Shown one piece after another: positions 1 to 10,287 of a DNA stretch of 64,000 bases; within the stretch, counting starts at the first letter, position 1, and each line of letters opens with the position of its first letter. Below the pieces are notes generated by a model, which saw only the letters and a program-made list of their open reading frames with translations, had not been told where the DNA came from and ran no database searches. The position numbers and the translations under genes are program-made. The DNA is from Brevipalpus yothersi (lineage: Eukaryota > Arthropoda > Arachnida > Trombidiformes > Tenuipalpidae). The DNA lies in assembly GCA_003956705.1 (NCBI GenBank), contig QZCP01000001.1:567528-631527 (forward strand), read 5' to 3'.

Positions 1-316
1 GAAACTATGGAATCCATCTCATCATCAATTAGCTCATCATCTAAGAGCAAATTTCTAATTCAAATAGGACCTATTCATCAACTCTGTCATGGAGAAATTC
101 ACACGGATTTTTGTTTCGAATATTTCTTTTTTATCTCAAATTTTTTTGTATTTCCACACCCACATCACTCAAAATTTTTACGATCTTGAGTAAAAATATA
201 AAAATGGAAAAGTATTACCTTTTTGCAGAGCAATGTTCTTGTTGAAAAAATTTATTTTAGGTCAGATGATACATATTTAATACATTTCTCTAAAGAATAG
301 TGTACACTAACAAATC
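1..316. other. 3' flank of the LRPPRC-like gene
   Basis: No gene is visible. On the minus strand an AATAAA (plus-strand positions 251-256) lies about 60 nt past the stop codon at 317 and is the likely poly(A) signal of the PPR gene. The rest is AT-rich sequence with no open frame of note. Confidence 0.6.
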
Positions 317-3300
317 TCATGCTTTATGAGCCTCCTCTTCATCGTCAGAGGAAAGATCTTGATTAGAAGATTTATCATCAACATTAGATTTTTTCATCTC
401 CTCCTGGAGGTCTAATAAAAGTTCAAGGTCTCGCCCAGCAACTTGCTGGATTGTAGAAGATAACCTCGAAAGAGTCTCTTGGTTGATATATTTGACAAAA
501 AGAGGATTTTTACTTCCAATATTTGCCTTAATTCCATCGTTCAACAACTTCTCAGCTTGTAGAACCTTATCTTGATCAAGAAGCTGTTGAACAATTTGAT
601 CGTAGATGTCCGCTTTCAAGGTGGGATTAATATTGGTCTGATTAAGTTGCTCTACTAGCTTGAGTCCCAATTCCACGTTACCCTTTTTAATAGCTTCGAG
701 AAGAGGTCGAACCACTAAGGAGTTCCTCCACTCTGGAACAGACTCGAATAGCTCTTTTGCTTTGTTATAGTCACCTCGTTTCATTAAATGAATCCAAATA
801 ATGTTTTTCGGAAGATTACTCTCACTTTGAAGGGACATGTTTTCCAAGCATTCAAAAATAGCTTGCTCAGCATCAGGACGAGCCTCCATAACTGTTAACA
901 AGGCAGAAACTGGTAAGGGCTTAAACTCTGGCAAAATTTTCAGACAACGCTCAAGATCCTCTTTAGATGAGCTTTGATGGGCTCTGACGAACATGGAGGT
1001 AAACCATGAAGCTTGTTTCAGAGCTGCAGGAAGAGAATCGATCATATCATCTAGTTCTTTAACCATACCATTGGCTATCATTTTCTGGAAGAGGAGTTGA
1101 TAGATCCTAGGAGATGGAAATCGGCCTTTTTCTGTCAGATCATTGATCAAATCTCTAGCTTTGTTGATCTGTTCCGATTTGAGCAATTGCTCGATGATAC
1201 TACACTCCTCTCCCAAAGTCAATTCAAGGCCCATAGTTTTGAGCTCTTCTTTAATCTTAACAGCTTCATCGACGCGATTCATCCTAATAGATTTGTGGAA
1301 TTCAAATTTCAGATCTTGAACCTTATCACTTCTCTCGGCTTGTAAAATCTCCTCTTTATACTCGAAAGGTATTTCACGACCATTTTCCTTCAAGAAGATT
1401 GCAAGAGGGCTCAAAACTTTGAGAGAGGGCATCAAATCCTCCTCTTGGATGGCAGTCCACATGTCCAGAGCTTTATCAACAGCATTGTTCTGAATATATC
1501 CTTGCAAAAGAAGACGGTATTGGCTCTCTCGATTTAAATACTTAAGATCTTTGGTAGCAGAGACTAATCTTTCCATGACTTCTATTTCACCCGCTGTAAG
1601 GAGAGTTTCCATCATTCGATTCAGTGCAAAATCTGATATAAAGAATCCTGGCCTGGTGAAAATTCTTTGCACTTGCTTGTCTTTACCACACCTCAGAAAA
1701 GCTAGGGCTAAGTTAGCCAGAGTTTCTCGCTGTGAAACATGTTTAGAGCAAAGATCAATTACTCTCTGTAAACTGTCATTGTCTTCTTCTTTGATGAGTC
1801 GTTCCATTATATTGGATCGACAAATACAGAGTTGATACTTTTCAACACACTCCATCCACTGAGCGAGAGCCTCTTCTTTAGGTGCATTTTCAATGATTCT
1901 TCTCAAGAATCTTCGAGCTGATTGAGACGTTACTTTAACTCGATAATTCTTACAAAGAGCTCCGATGAACTGAAGGGAGGAAGTTGGGTCCTTCAAAGGA
2001 TCGTCACAAATTTTGTGTAGAAGCTCGACTATTTCCATCTCTGTCAATTTATCAGTTGGAGACAGTTCGAAAGGGAGAGTTAATGCAGTTTGTTCGAAAT
2101 CGAATCCTATTTTCCCACATTGTTTGAGGAATTGCATTTTGTTCCCTTGCACACGAGGCCAAACATAATCCTGAAAAGTCTCTTTAACATTGCGAGGGCT
2201 GAGACGAGCGAATGGTAGAACTTTTTCTTTCAAAATGGTAAAAATTTCATCATCATTTTGAGCGAGGCATATTCTTGGCCATGCTAGATGAAGACGAGAC
2301 AATCCAGAGCGTTCCTCAAACAGATCCAAATATTTCAGACCAGTCTCTCTATCACAATTGTAGAGAGCAGTCTCAGCAGCTTTGGAAAATGTCCATTCAT
2401 TCACTTTGGAAGATTCCATCCGCTCACAAATATCGACAACCTTTTCAAAAGGAGTTCCGAATCGGATCAGGTAATGAATCATGAAAGTGCCATTTAGTCC
2501 ATAGGCTTCACTGCTAGCAGTTGGGTCCATAGTTAACATGAGGTGATAAGCGAGCTCAATTTTTTGACGATCCACTAACTTGATGATGGCTCTGTACATG
2601 AATTGATTGTAGCCTGCTCGTTTCTGACAAGGTTTGATGAGTTTCTCAACCAATTCTGGATCTTCAGTTTTTTCAGATAATTGAACTATGATATCAGTGA
2701 GATCATGATAAGATAAATCGATATCTTCACCGTGCATTTTCTCCAGGGTATCGATGAATTTTTGTTTCACTTCTTCTCTGTCTATATGACAAGCATAGCC
2801 ATTCAGAAATGACTTGAAAGTTTCATGGGATGAATCCATGCCATGTTCTGTCATGAGTTTGAAAGTGCTCATCGCATTTTCAAATCTATCGGCTTTCAAG
2901 TTACCATATATCAGAGCATTGAAGACACTTTCATTGATGGGATAATTTTTTTCTCGCATCAATTCAAGAATTTTTTGAGCCCCCTCAGGCTTTCCCATTT
3001 GGGCATAACAATAGATGAGGCGTTGGAAAGTCACACGATTCGGATCGACGTTATCTTTTTTCATATTTTCTAGGAATTCTAGTGGATCAATAGGATAATC
3101 AATGTCAAGATATACGTTCAATAGAGCATTGTAATGAGATGCATCTAGAGGAGCATTTTTTTCTTTCAACATTTTCCAAACTCGCTCAACAAAAACAACG
3201 CGCTCTTTACGTGATGCATCGACGAGAAGGGATCCACAACCACGAAGTAGTAGCATACTTTCCATACTTTTCAAGGTATCATATTGGCTCATATCATCGA

Positions 3301-3649
3301 TAAATTGTTTCATTCTGGCCATGGAGGTCTTTTTATCCGCAGCAAGTTGATGTTCCATTTGGGCACATTTTCTTTCCCTAAGAGATGCATAATGATAGTG
3401 TTCAGGGTAGGACGAATAATTACGTGATACCAGCTTATTAATTGAACACATGGTACATGACTTTATTTTCAATGATGATGACAATGGGTGCACAGTTCTC
3501 TGGTGACCACTTAAACAATGTTGCTGACGATCGACACTGTGGACCGTTCGATTATCACCAGAGCTTGTTCGACAACATGTGGTGGAAAAAACTCGAAGTG
3601 GCTGTCCACTTTTGGACCACATCAGTGAATGATTGATGATTCTTGACAT
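317..3649 (-). CDS. LRPPRC: LRPPRC-like mitochondrial pentatricopeptide-repeat protein
   Basis: A single uninterrupted frame of 1110 aa from the first ATG. The extreme N-terminus is rich in Arg, Ser and Thr and poor in acidic residues, as expected of a mitochondrial presequence. From about residue 140 come helical pairs of PPR type, with repeats of the form NALLNVYLD, VTFQRLIYCYAQMGKPEGA and VFNALIYGNLKADRFENA; degenerate repeats run on to the C-terminus, which ends in an acidic tail. LRPPRC (bicoid stability factor in flies) binds mitochondrial mRNAs with SLIRP, stabilises them and supports polyadenylation and translation. Human LRPPRC is about 1394 aa, so this copy is shorter. The frame is open upstream to a TTG, but the ATG at 3649 is the natural start. 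Absence of introns is unusual for so long a gene. Another large PPR protein is the alternative. Confidence 0.8.
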   Translation of the reverse strand: MSRIINHSLMWSKSGQPLRVFSTTCCRTSSGDNRTVHSVDRQQHCLSGHQRTVHPLSSSLKIKSCTMCSINKLVSRNYSSYPEHYHYASLRERKCAQMEHQLAADKKTSMARMKQFIDDMSQYDTLKSMESMLLLRGCGSLLVDASRKERVVFVERVWKMLKEKNAPLDASHYNALLNVYLDIDYPIDPLEFLENMKKDNVDPNRVTFQRLIYCYAQMGKPEGAQKILELMREKNYPINESVFNALIYGNLKADRFENAMSTFKLMTEHGMDSSHETFKSFLNGYACHIDREEVKQKFIDTLEKMHGEDIDLSYHDLTDIIVQLSEKTEDPELVEKLIKPCQKRAGYNQFMYRAIIKLVDRQKIELAYHLMLTMDPTASSEAYGLNGTFMIHYLIRFGTPFEKVVDICERMESSKVNEWTFSKAAETALYNCDRETGLKYLDLFEERSGLSRLHLAWPRICLAQNDDEIFTILKEKVLPFARLSPRNVKETFQDYVWPRVQGNKMQFLKQCGKIGFDFEQTALTLPFELSPTDKLTEMEIVELLHKICDDPLKDPTSSLQFIGALCKNYRVKVTSQSARRFLRRIIENAPKEEALAQWMECVEKYQLCICRSNIMERLIKEEDNDSLQRVIDLCSKHVSQRETLANLALAFLRCGKDKQVQRIFTRPGFFISDFALNRMMETLLTAGEIEVMERLVSATKDLKYLNRESQYRLLLQGYIQNNAVDKALDMWTAIQEEDLMPSLKVLSPLAIFLKENGREIPFEYKEEILQAERSDKVQDLKFEFHKSIRMNRVDEAVKIKEELKTMGLELTLGEECSIIEQLLKSEQINKARDLINDLTEKGRFPSPRIYQLLFQKMIANGMVKELDDMIDSLPAALKQASWFTSMFVRAHQSSSKEDLERCLKILPEFKPLPVSALLTVMEARPDAEQAIFECLENMSLQSESNLPKNIIWIHLMKRGDYNKAKELFESVPEWRNSLVVRPLLEAIKKGNVELGLKLVEQLNQTNINPTLKADIYDQIVQQLLDQDKVLQAEKLLNDGIKANIGSKNPLFVKYINQETLSRLSSTIQQVAGRDLELLLDLQEEMKKSNVDDKSSNQDLSSDDEEEAHKA

Positions 3650-4393
3650 ACTGGAGACTAGTGTCAAGTACCCAATTAATTCACTAACTGATCTTCCAAA
3701 TCAACAATCCACACACAAACCGTAAAGAAAGATGAAAAAAAAAATTAATTTAAATTAAACTTTTTCATCTCCATCAACCATGTGCCTTCCACAATGTACA
3801 CACACACATGCATTGCATACACAGAATACAGACATCTCGATCGCAGCGCTCTTATCAACAACAGATTCTCGAAGAAAGTGAAAATTTTCAGATAAAATAC
3901 GAAATTTTTTCTCAGATTTGTTCTAATCCTTCAAGTGATCCATTATCCATTATCAAGTGGCTAATTTAACCTTTGACCTTGCCAAAGGACACATTGTAAT
4001 TGACCTCCAATTGACCAAAAAGCTCAAGTCAGTGTTAAGTAATCTGGTTACTTAACCAGTGTTGGTAAGTGTATGTGTGTGTAGAAACGCCGGCAGAAGA
4101 GAAGCTGTTTTTCTCTTTGCGCAAGTTTTGGCAAATCTTGAAGCTGAATCGCTGTGTGTAATAACGCTGTAACACGTCACTTTAAACCAGAATCACAAGT
4201 GAAGGAAGGAAGAAGAAGAAGAGGAATATTAAGTCTGTGGAAAGTGATCTTATAAAAGTGATATTCATTGGTGATTTTTGTTAATTCATTTTCAATTTTG
4301 GACGTAATTGTCAGTGTTACTTAACGGGAGTGTTGTTAATAGTTGATATTGATTATTATTAATAATATAAGCTCCATTATCATCAACACCATT
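3650..4393. promoter_or_regulatory. Divergent promoter region LRPPRC / PDIA3
   Basis: About 740 bp separate the two divergent start codons, so the stretch must hold both promoters and 5' UTRs. It contains short purine runs (GAAGGAAGGAAGAAG near 4201) and an ACGT-core site described separately. No clear TATA box was identified. A 5' UTR intron cannot be excluded. Confidence 0.5.
4172..4179 (-). promoter_or_regulatory. Putative unfolded-protein-response element upstream of PDIA3
   Basis: On the minus strand the sequence reads TGACGTGT, which fits the XBP1/ATF6 UPRE core TGACGTGK. It lies about 215 bp upstream of the PDIA3 start codon. PDIA3 is a known UPR target in animals, so the position makes sense, but an 8-bp match alone is weak evidence. 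Confidence 0.4.
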
Positions 4394-5985
4394 ATGGAAA
4401 CACACGTACTATTCATTTTCTTATTCTCTTTGTGTCTCTCCACCCCGAACATCATCATGGCCGATGATTCGGATGTGATTGACCTTTCCGATTATGATTC
4501 CAGTGGCTTCGTTAGCGAACTTAAAAAGCATGACACTGTTCTAGTAGAATTTTTTGCCCCATGGTGTGGACATTGTAAACGATTGGCACCAGAATACAGT
4601 AAGGCTGCTACTTCTCTTCTATCCAACGATCCACCGGTGCCTCTCGCTAAGGTTGATTGTACAAGTGATAAGGGTAAAGAGGTTTGCTCAGAGTATGGTG
4701 TATCCGGCTATCCTACACTGAAAATATTTAAAGATGGCAAATTTCACGCTGAATACAGTGGTCCACGAGAAGCTGACGGTATTGTCAAGTATATGAGAAG
4801 CCAGGTTGGACCTGCCTCTAAGCTCTATAAATCATTCTCTTCAATCAATGATAAGATTGCATCTGCCAAAGAGGTCATTGTTCTTGGTATTTTCAAATCA
4901 GAATCAGATTCTTTGGCCACTAAATTCCATAAGGCCGCTGATCGTCTTCGAGAATCTGTGGTATTTGGTCACATTCACACTGATGAAGCAACAGATGATG
5001 TGTCAGCTTTAACAGGCATCAAAGCCAAAGTGTCTGTCCCATCTGTTATCCTTATTCGCCCACAAATCTTGAGCAATAAATTCGAAGACTCTGCAGTTGT
5101 ATGGGATGAATCTTCCTCTCTCGATGATTGGGTCAACAGTCAATATCATGGTCTCGTTGGTCACCGAACTCAAAGCAACATGCCTGACTTTAAGACTCCC
5201 TATGTTGTAGTTTACTATGATGTTGACTACGTTAAGAATCCCAAAGGTACCAATTATTGGCGTAATCGTGTACTTAAAGTCGCTCAAAATCATCCCAAGA
5301 CCAGATTCGCTATTTCCAATGCACAAGCTTTCGCCGGTGAATTGGAAGAGTTCGGATTGGAGCCTGATCGTTCTGGTAGAGATGCTGTTCCTCTTGTTGG
5401 TGCCCGAGATGCTGAGGGCAAGAAATATGTCATGAAAGAAAAGTTCTCGGTTGCTGCTCTTGAAGAATTTGTCAAAGACTTTGCTGCTGGTAAACTTGAG
5501 CCCCACCTTAAATCTGAAGAAGTTCCCGCCGATAATACTGGACCAGTAAAGGTTGCTGTGGCAAAGAACTTTGACGAGTTGGTCACTCAAAGCAAGAAAG
5601 ACAGTAAGTGATCGATAATCTGAATTCATAATTTAACATGCGATTAATTCATTTTCTTCTCCTCTCAGTCCTCATCGAGTTCTATGCCCCATGGTGTGGA
5701 CATTGTAAGAAACTTGCTCCTACTTTTGAAGAGCTAGGAAAGGCTCTACAAGATGAACCTAATGTTGAGATTGTAAAGATGGACGCAACAGCAAACGATG
5801 TCCCATCAACATTCGAAGTTCATGGTTTTCCAACAATTTACTGGTATCCAAGCTCAAGCAAACAACCTAAAAGATATGAGGGTGGCCGAGACTTACAAGA
5901 TTTCATTAACTATGTTGCTAAGCATGCAACTACCGAGCTAGACGGCTATGGTCGTGACGGCAAACAGAAGAAGACTGAACTTTAA
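4394..5985 (+). CDS. PDIA3: Protein disulfide-isomerase A3 (ERp57/ERp60)
   Basis: Two exons, 4394-5603 and 5669-5985, with a 65-nt GT-AG intron; the joined frame gives 508 aa, close to the family's ~505. Layout a-b-b'-a': a signal peptide ending near MADD, a first thioredoxin domain with WCGHC at about residue 59, two inactive thioredoxin folds, and a second WCGHC just after the intron junction (ILIEFYAPWCGHCKK). The protein ends in KTEL, a KDEL-type ER retrieval signal; vertebrate PDIA3 has QEDL. The enzyme makes and reshuffles disulfides in glycoproteins handed over by calnexin and calreticulin in the ER lumen. An in-frame TTG lies 51 nt upstream, but the ATG at 4394 sits directly before a good signal peptide. 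A plain PDI is less likely because of the b-b' sequence and length. Confidence 0.95.
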
Positions 5986-6392
5986 ACTTCTCATCATTAT
6001 AAAAAGAAGAAAACCAGCTCCTTGATATCTTTTTGTTACCATGAAAATACAAATGAATTGTCTTACAAAATGTGTTGATGGCTAATTTTATTGAGTGTTG
6101 GGCTACACTCTGAAATATTTCTCTCTTCAAGTGAGATCGAGTCGTGTCAAATCACCATAATTATTGCCTAGCCATCTTCCATCTCAGTTATAGATTGATC
6201 AACAGCTAGTTATTAGCATGAATGCATTGAATCTGCCAGTAATTCACTTGACTGATTTTTTCCCATTTCAAGTACTATGATAGGTAAGTCTCATCATTTT
6301 GACGAAAGAGAAATGAGTGGGGTGGTTGGTACCGAGGCGTTAAGCAACTGGTTTTCTGAGCCACAGATGGCTGAATTACAATTGACTAGTCT
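5986..6392. other. Tail-to-tail 3' UTR region PDIA3 / alpha-glucosidase 1
   Basis: Convergent genes end here, leaving 407 bp for both 3' UTRs. A minus-strand AATAAA (plus-strand 6087-6092) may serve the glucosidase; no canonical plus-strand AATAAA for PDIA3 was seen. No further coding sequence. Confidence 0.5.
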
Positions 6393-9300
6393 TCAAAAAA
6401 TTTCCAATTCTAAGCCCTGACAATGATCAAAATCTGCTGGAAGTTTCACTTCAAGAGCTTTTGTTTCCAAATTGTAGATGAAGGAGTGGATCTGTGTCTG
6501 TTTCAGCATGACACGTGAAATCGGTTCGCTGTTGAGAATTATTACAGTGTCAAAGTGTTCACTCTGATTGCACTTCATTGGCTGACACTTTAGTCGGCCC
6601 TGAAAGAAGAAGAAATTTATAAGCTCAATTTCTTGATAATCTCAAAATTTATCACTATCTTACCGCTTGATAAGTACATGATGTCCATGTGAAGATTCCT
6701 TTTGGTATATTGTCAAGTGATTCTCCATCATCGATGAAATATTCTCCTTGGGCATATCGACTCTCGTCTGGGGCAATAAGAAGTTTGAAAGGTGATTTTC
6801 TCTGCTCCACTGTATTCATTGCCTGAACAGCAACTGGAATGATGCTTCCACCTCTCAAAAATACTCCAATTTTTTCATAGTCAATGTGGACATCGATATA
6901 TTCGCCTAAGCTTTTGAAAACGACCTTTTTCGTAGCATAATCAAACCAAATGCCAGTTGGAAAATAGGCTGAGATATCTTGGATATCAGGCTCCAAAATA
7001 GGAACAATCATGATGGCTGAACCCCACATGAACTGATTTTCAATGGGATATGTTTCCTTATCTTCAGGAAACTCGAAAAACAATGGTCTAGCTACTGTGT
7101 CACCGAGATAATGAGCTTTGAAAAAGAGGGTATAAAGGTAAGGAATGAGCGTATATCTGAGATTGAGGGCGTATTTCGCTGCTGCTACCACTTTGGGTCC
7201 CAATGCCACTGGATCTTGATCGATGGTATCAAAATCATTATGATTGCGAGAGAATGGATAGAAAGCACCTGGAAAATACTCATTATATGAGTCAAATTTT
7301 CTCTTGATAATCCAAACTTATCTCACCCAATGATGACCATCTTGCACAAAGTTCGACTGTAGTATTGTAATGAAATCCACAGATATCTGAACCGATCATT
7401 GGAATACCGAAAAAGTTCAAGTCGAGAACATCTGAAATAAAGAAAGATGAGGATTTTGAAATTCACTGATTGATTGAAACATACTGATAATAGAATAGCG
7501 AAGATTTTCCCAATCAGAATAAATATCTCCAGACCAATGCGATCCATAGTGCCCTTGACCAGAGAATGTTGATCGAGAAACTATCAATGGACGTGCTCCT
7601 CTGATTTCGGTCATTGCTCTGGAAAAATAGTTGAATTGACCAAGAAGAAATCGAGTGTGAATGTGAGGTTTCATACACGTGAAAAGTTCATCAGAGTAAC
7701 GTTTGAAAGTTTTTTTCATCTCTCTCTTGTCAGTTTCAGGGAGAGTCGATATTATCGATTCGTTGCCAAAATGGGTTGAGAATGTTTCATGAGCTCGATG
7801 CAATGGTGGATGTCATACTTACTTGTAAGTGGCATAAGTCATGTGTAGACCATGAAGACTATGGAGATCATAATGTGGACCATACTTATGTTGAGCGTTC
7901 ATACACAGGGTATGAACTTCAAGTGGTTCTACTCCCGGACGGTAAGGAGGATTATCGAATTTATTATCAGAACAGCCTCTCTCTTGACCATCCAAGAAGT
8001 TTGCTGGCTCATTCATGTCGATCCATGCTCCGTCGAATGGAAGTTTCAGGTGGAAATTTTTGAACTGTCGAGTCCAATATTCCCAGGCCTTTTCGTTCGA
8101 AAAATCTGGCCATACTGTGGATATCGGATTCCACACTTTTCCGATGAAAGGCTGTTGTGATGAGGCGTTCATGATGAAAATTCCATCTCTCACCCCTTCA
8201 TCGTATGGAGGATAAGTTCCTGGCTTTTCACCCGCACCAATTCCTGCATCCTGAGAAAATCATGATTAGCATTTTGATTCACAACGACAGTCAACAAACA
8301 TACGATGATGGGTATATAGTGCATTCCTCTAGCATGAAGCTGATTCACAAATTCAGGAAGTCGACCAAATTTCTCTCCATCATAGGTGAAGTCATTATAT
8401 CTTTCCATGTAATCTATATCGTTCCATTGGACATCAATTGGAATTCCAGCATCCAAATTGCGCAGCAAAGTTTGATTGGTGTTTTCTAATGTTCCATAAT
8501 TATATCGACAGAGATGAAATCCGAGCGACCAGTAAGGTTGCATCACAGGTTTTCCGATCAAATTGTGATATTGACGAATAACAGAAGGAGCGGAAGGACC
8601 CAAAAATATGAAAAAGTCCAATATTCCACCGATTGAACGCCATGTGACAGCAGGCTTTGGCTGGAGAATCACTTCCATTGGGTTGCTGTTCAGCAAAAAT
8701 ACGCCATGAGCATCTTTTTTATTCATATCCTCAATCATTAAATAGAAAGGAAAAGATCCGTAAAGATTCTGGTGTGGAATTGGCGATGAATCACGATTGA
8801 AAATTGTAACCCGTTTCCATGATAATTTTTTTTGGAAATGATCATATCGTTCACCAAGCCCGTAAAGGTATTTGGATGGAACTTCCGTCGGAAGCTGGAG
8901 TATTTGATCAGCAAAAATCAATCGACGAAGATCGGCCTGGAAAATGAGATTTCCACTCGATCGTCGTGATATTTGCAATTCTCCAATGTCAGAGACATCA
9001 ATCTTGTAGAGAGGAGAATTGATGACTGATTGCTGTGAGACATTCAACGATGGCAATCTGACTTCCCAACGAGTAGAATTTGGATCAACAATACGAACTC
9101 TCACTCGCTCCTCGTCAAGTCCAATAACATCGATTTCAACATTGGTAATATCATCAGGAAAACCTGACGGAACTTTTCTTTGGAGCTTAATTTTGACACT
9201 ATTAGGTGTCACATCTTTGCTCATAAGCTTGTATCCTTCGAAGTTTGTTGGAAAATAGCATGATGGAATTCGAGCTGGTCGGCTACCAGTGAGGAATGAT

Positions 9301-9634
9301 GAACCTAGAGGGAGAAAAGTTTTGGAGAAAAGGTTGAGAGAATAAATTCATTCTCAAGTTTGAGATGCTTACCTCTTTCAGGATCCCAACAACATCCCCT
9401 AGCTAAACAAATATCTTTTCCGATTGGTTCATCGGGATTACAATCGAAACGAGCATCTTTCGATAGTGCTGAACATTGTGGAGTACTTCGAATCGAACGT
9501 AGAGCATTTTTAATTGGTTTTACTTCACAGGAATTTGCTTCCAAAACGAAGAGTACGAGTGTCGACAGAATAAGGTTTGTATATTTTCGATCAGGAAGAC
9601 GAAATCTGTTCCCATTTGCAGAATACATCTTCAT
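6393..9634 (-). CDS. GAA: Lysosomal-type alpha-glucosidase, GH31 (tandem copy 1)
   Basis: Seven exons (transcript order): 9373-9634, 8304-9304, 8250-7823, 7618-7485, 7431-7327, 7268-6664, 6599-6393; all junctions keep frame, giving 913 aa (human GAA 952). A hydrophobic stretch at residues 20-34 looks like a signal peptide. A P-type trefoil starts near Cys54 (RFDCNPDEP ... RGCCW), followed by the GH31 N-terminal beta-sandwich, the TIM barrel and the C-terminal sheets. WIDMNEPANF supplies the nucleophile (Asp499) and HWSGD the acid/base Asp595, matching human D518 and D616. The enzyme releases glucose from alpha-1,4 and alpha-1,6 linkages of glycogen or maltosaccharides, in lysosomes or, in arthropods, possibly the gut lumen. 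It is adjacent to and co-oriented with a paralogue sharing four internal exon lengths. It could act as a digestive maltase rather than an acid GAA. Confidence 0.92.
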
Positions 9635-10287
9635 GTTACAGGTAACAGTACATCAGCAACACTTATTGCAATAAAATTCAGCCTCACCTGTTGATTTCAA
9701 ATTATATTACTTCCCTGGATGTGGAGATTTAGTGGATAATTTCCTGGACTTTGATGTCGATATTCGCCATAACTACACTGCTCTCGGTGAATTATTTTTC
9801 AAGTTATTCGCTTGATAATTATTGATCATACGATATAAGCTCGTCGCATTTGATGATAATTGTTGCCAATTCGGGGAAAGAATTGTCAGGTGATGAGAAG
9901 TTGTGATGAAGAGAATATGGGAAAATTTTTTTCATCGGTTTCGAAGTTTTATTTATTTTTACAGCAAAAATAAAAAAAAATAATGGAATTTTTCCATTAG
10001 TCTAGGGAACTGTTGAGGGAACTTCTATTGTCTAGAAAAAATCCATCAATCATGGATCGATGAATGAATTTTCATGACTTTTCTCCGACTTCATGACTGA
10101 TTTAAGAAACAAGACGAGCTTAATATTTCAACAATTATTTTTAATAATAATTTTAATAATCTTGAGATCTCAAACATTCATAGGTCAAAAAATATTTTTC
10201 TGACAGAAAAATTTTTGTCATACATGCATCAGATAAGGCTAAAATCTTTATAATTCACGATTAAAATAGCATGATCTTCATGCAAGA
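9635..10287. other. Spacer between the two tandem alpha-glucosidases
   Basis: About 650 bp of AT-rich sequence that must contain the promoter of copy 1 and the 3' UTR of copy 2. It has runs of A and T near 9930-9985 but no open frame or recognisable element. Confidence 0.5.

Noticed and set aside
4343..4393. N-terminal extension of PDIA3 from an upstream TTG
   Set aside because: A non-ATG start would place an Ile/Asn-rich stretch ahead of a good signal peptide; the ATG at 4394 is preferred. The same reasoning removes non-ATG extensions for LRPPRC, NBR1, GAPVD1, GNPNAT1, BPNT1 and the DOMON-b561 gene.
5009..5629. 206-codon open frame antisense to PDIA3
   Set aside because: It lies wholly opposite the PDIA3 coding exon and has no domain, splice context or signal; it is a shadow of codon bias.
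7635..7803. Extra coding sequence between glucosidase 1 exons 3 and 4
   Set aside because: The frame is open, but the splice sites at 7823 and 7618 join the conserved YATYK and AMTEIRGARP exactly as in copy 2, so the insert is intron.
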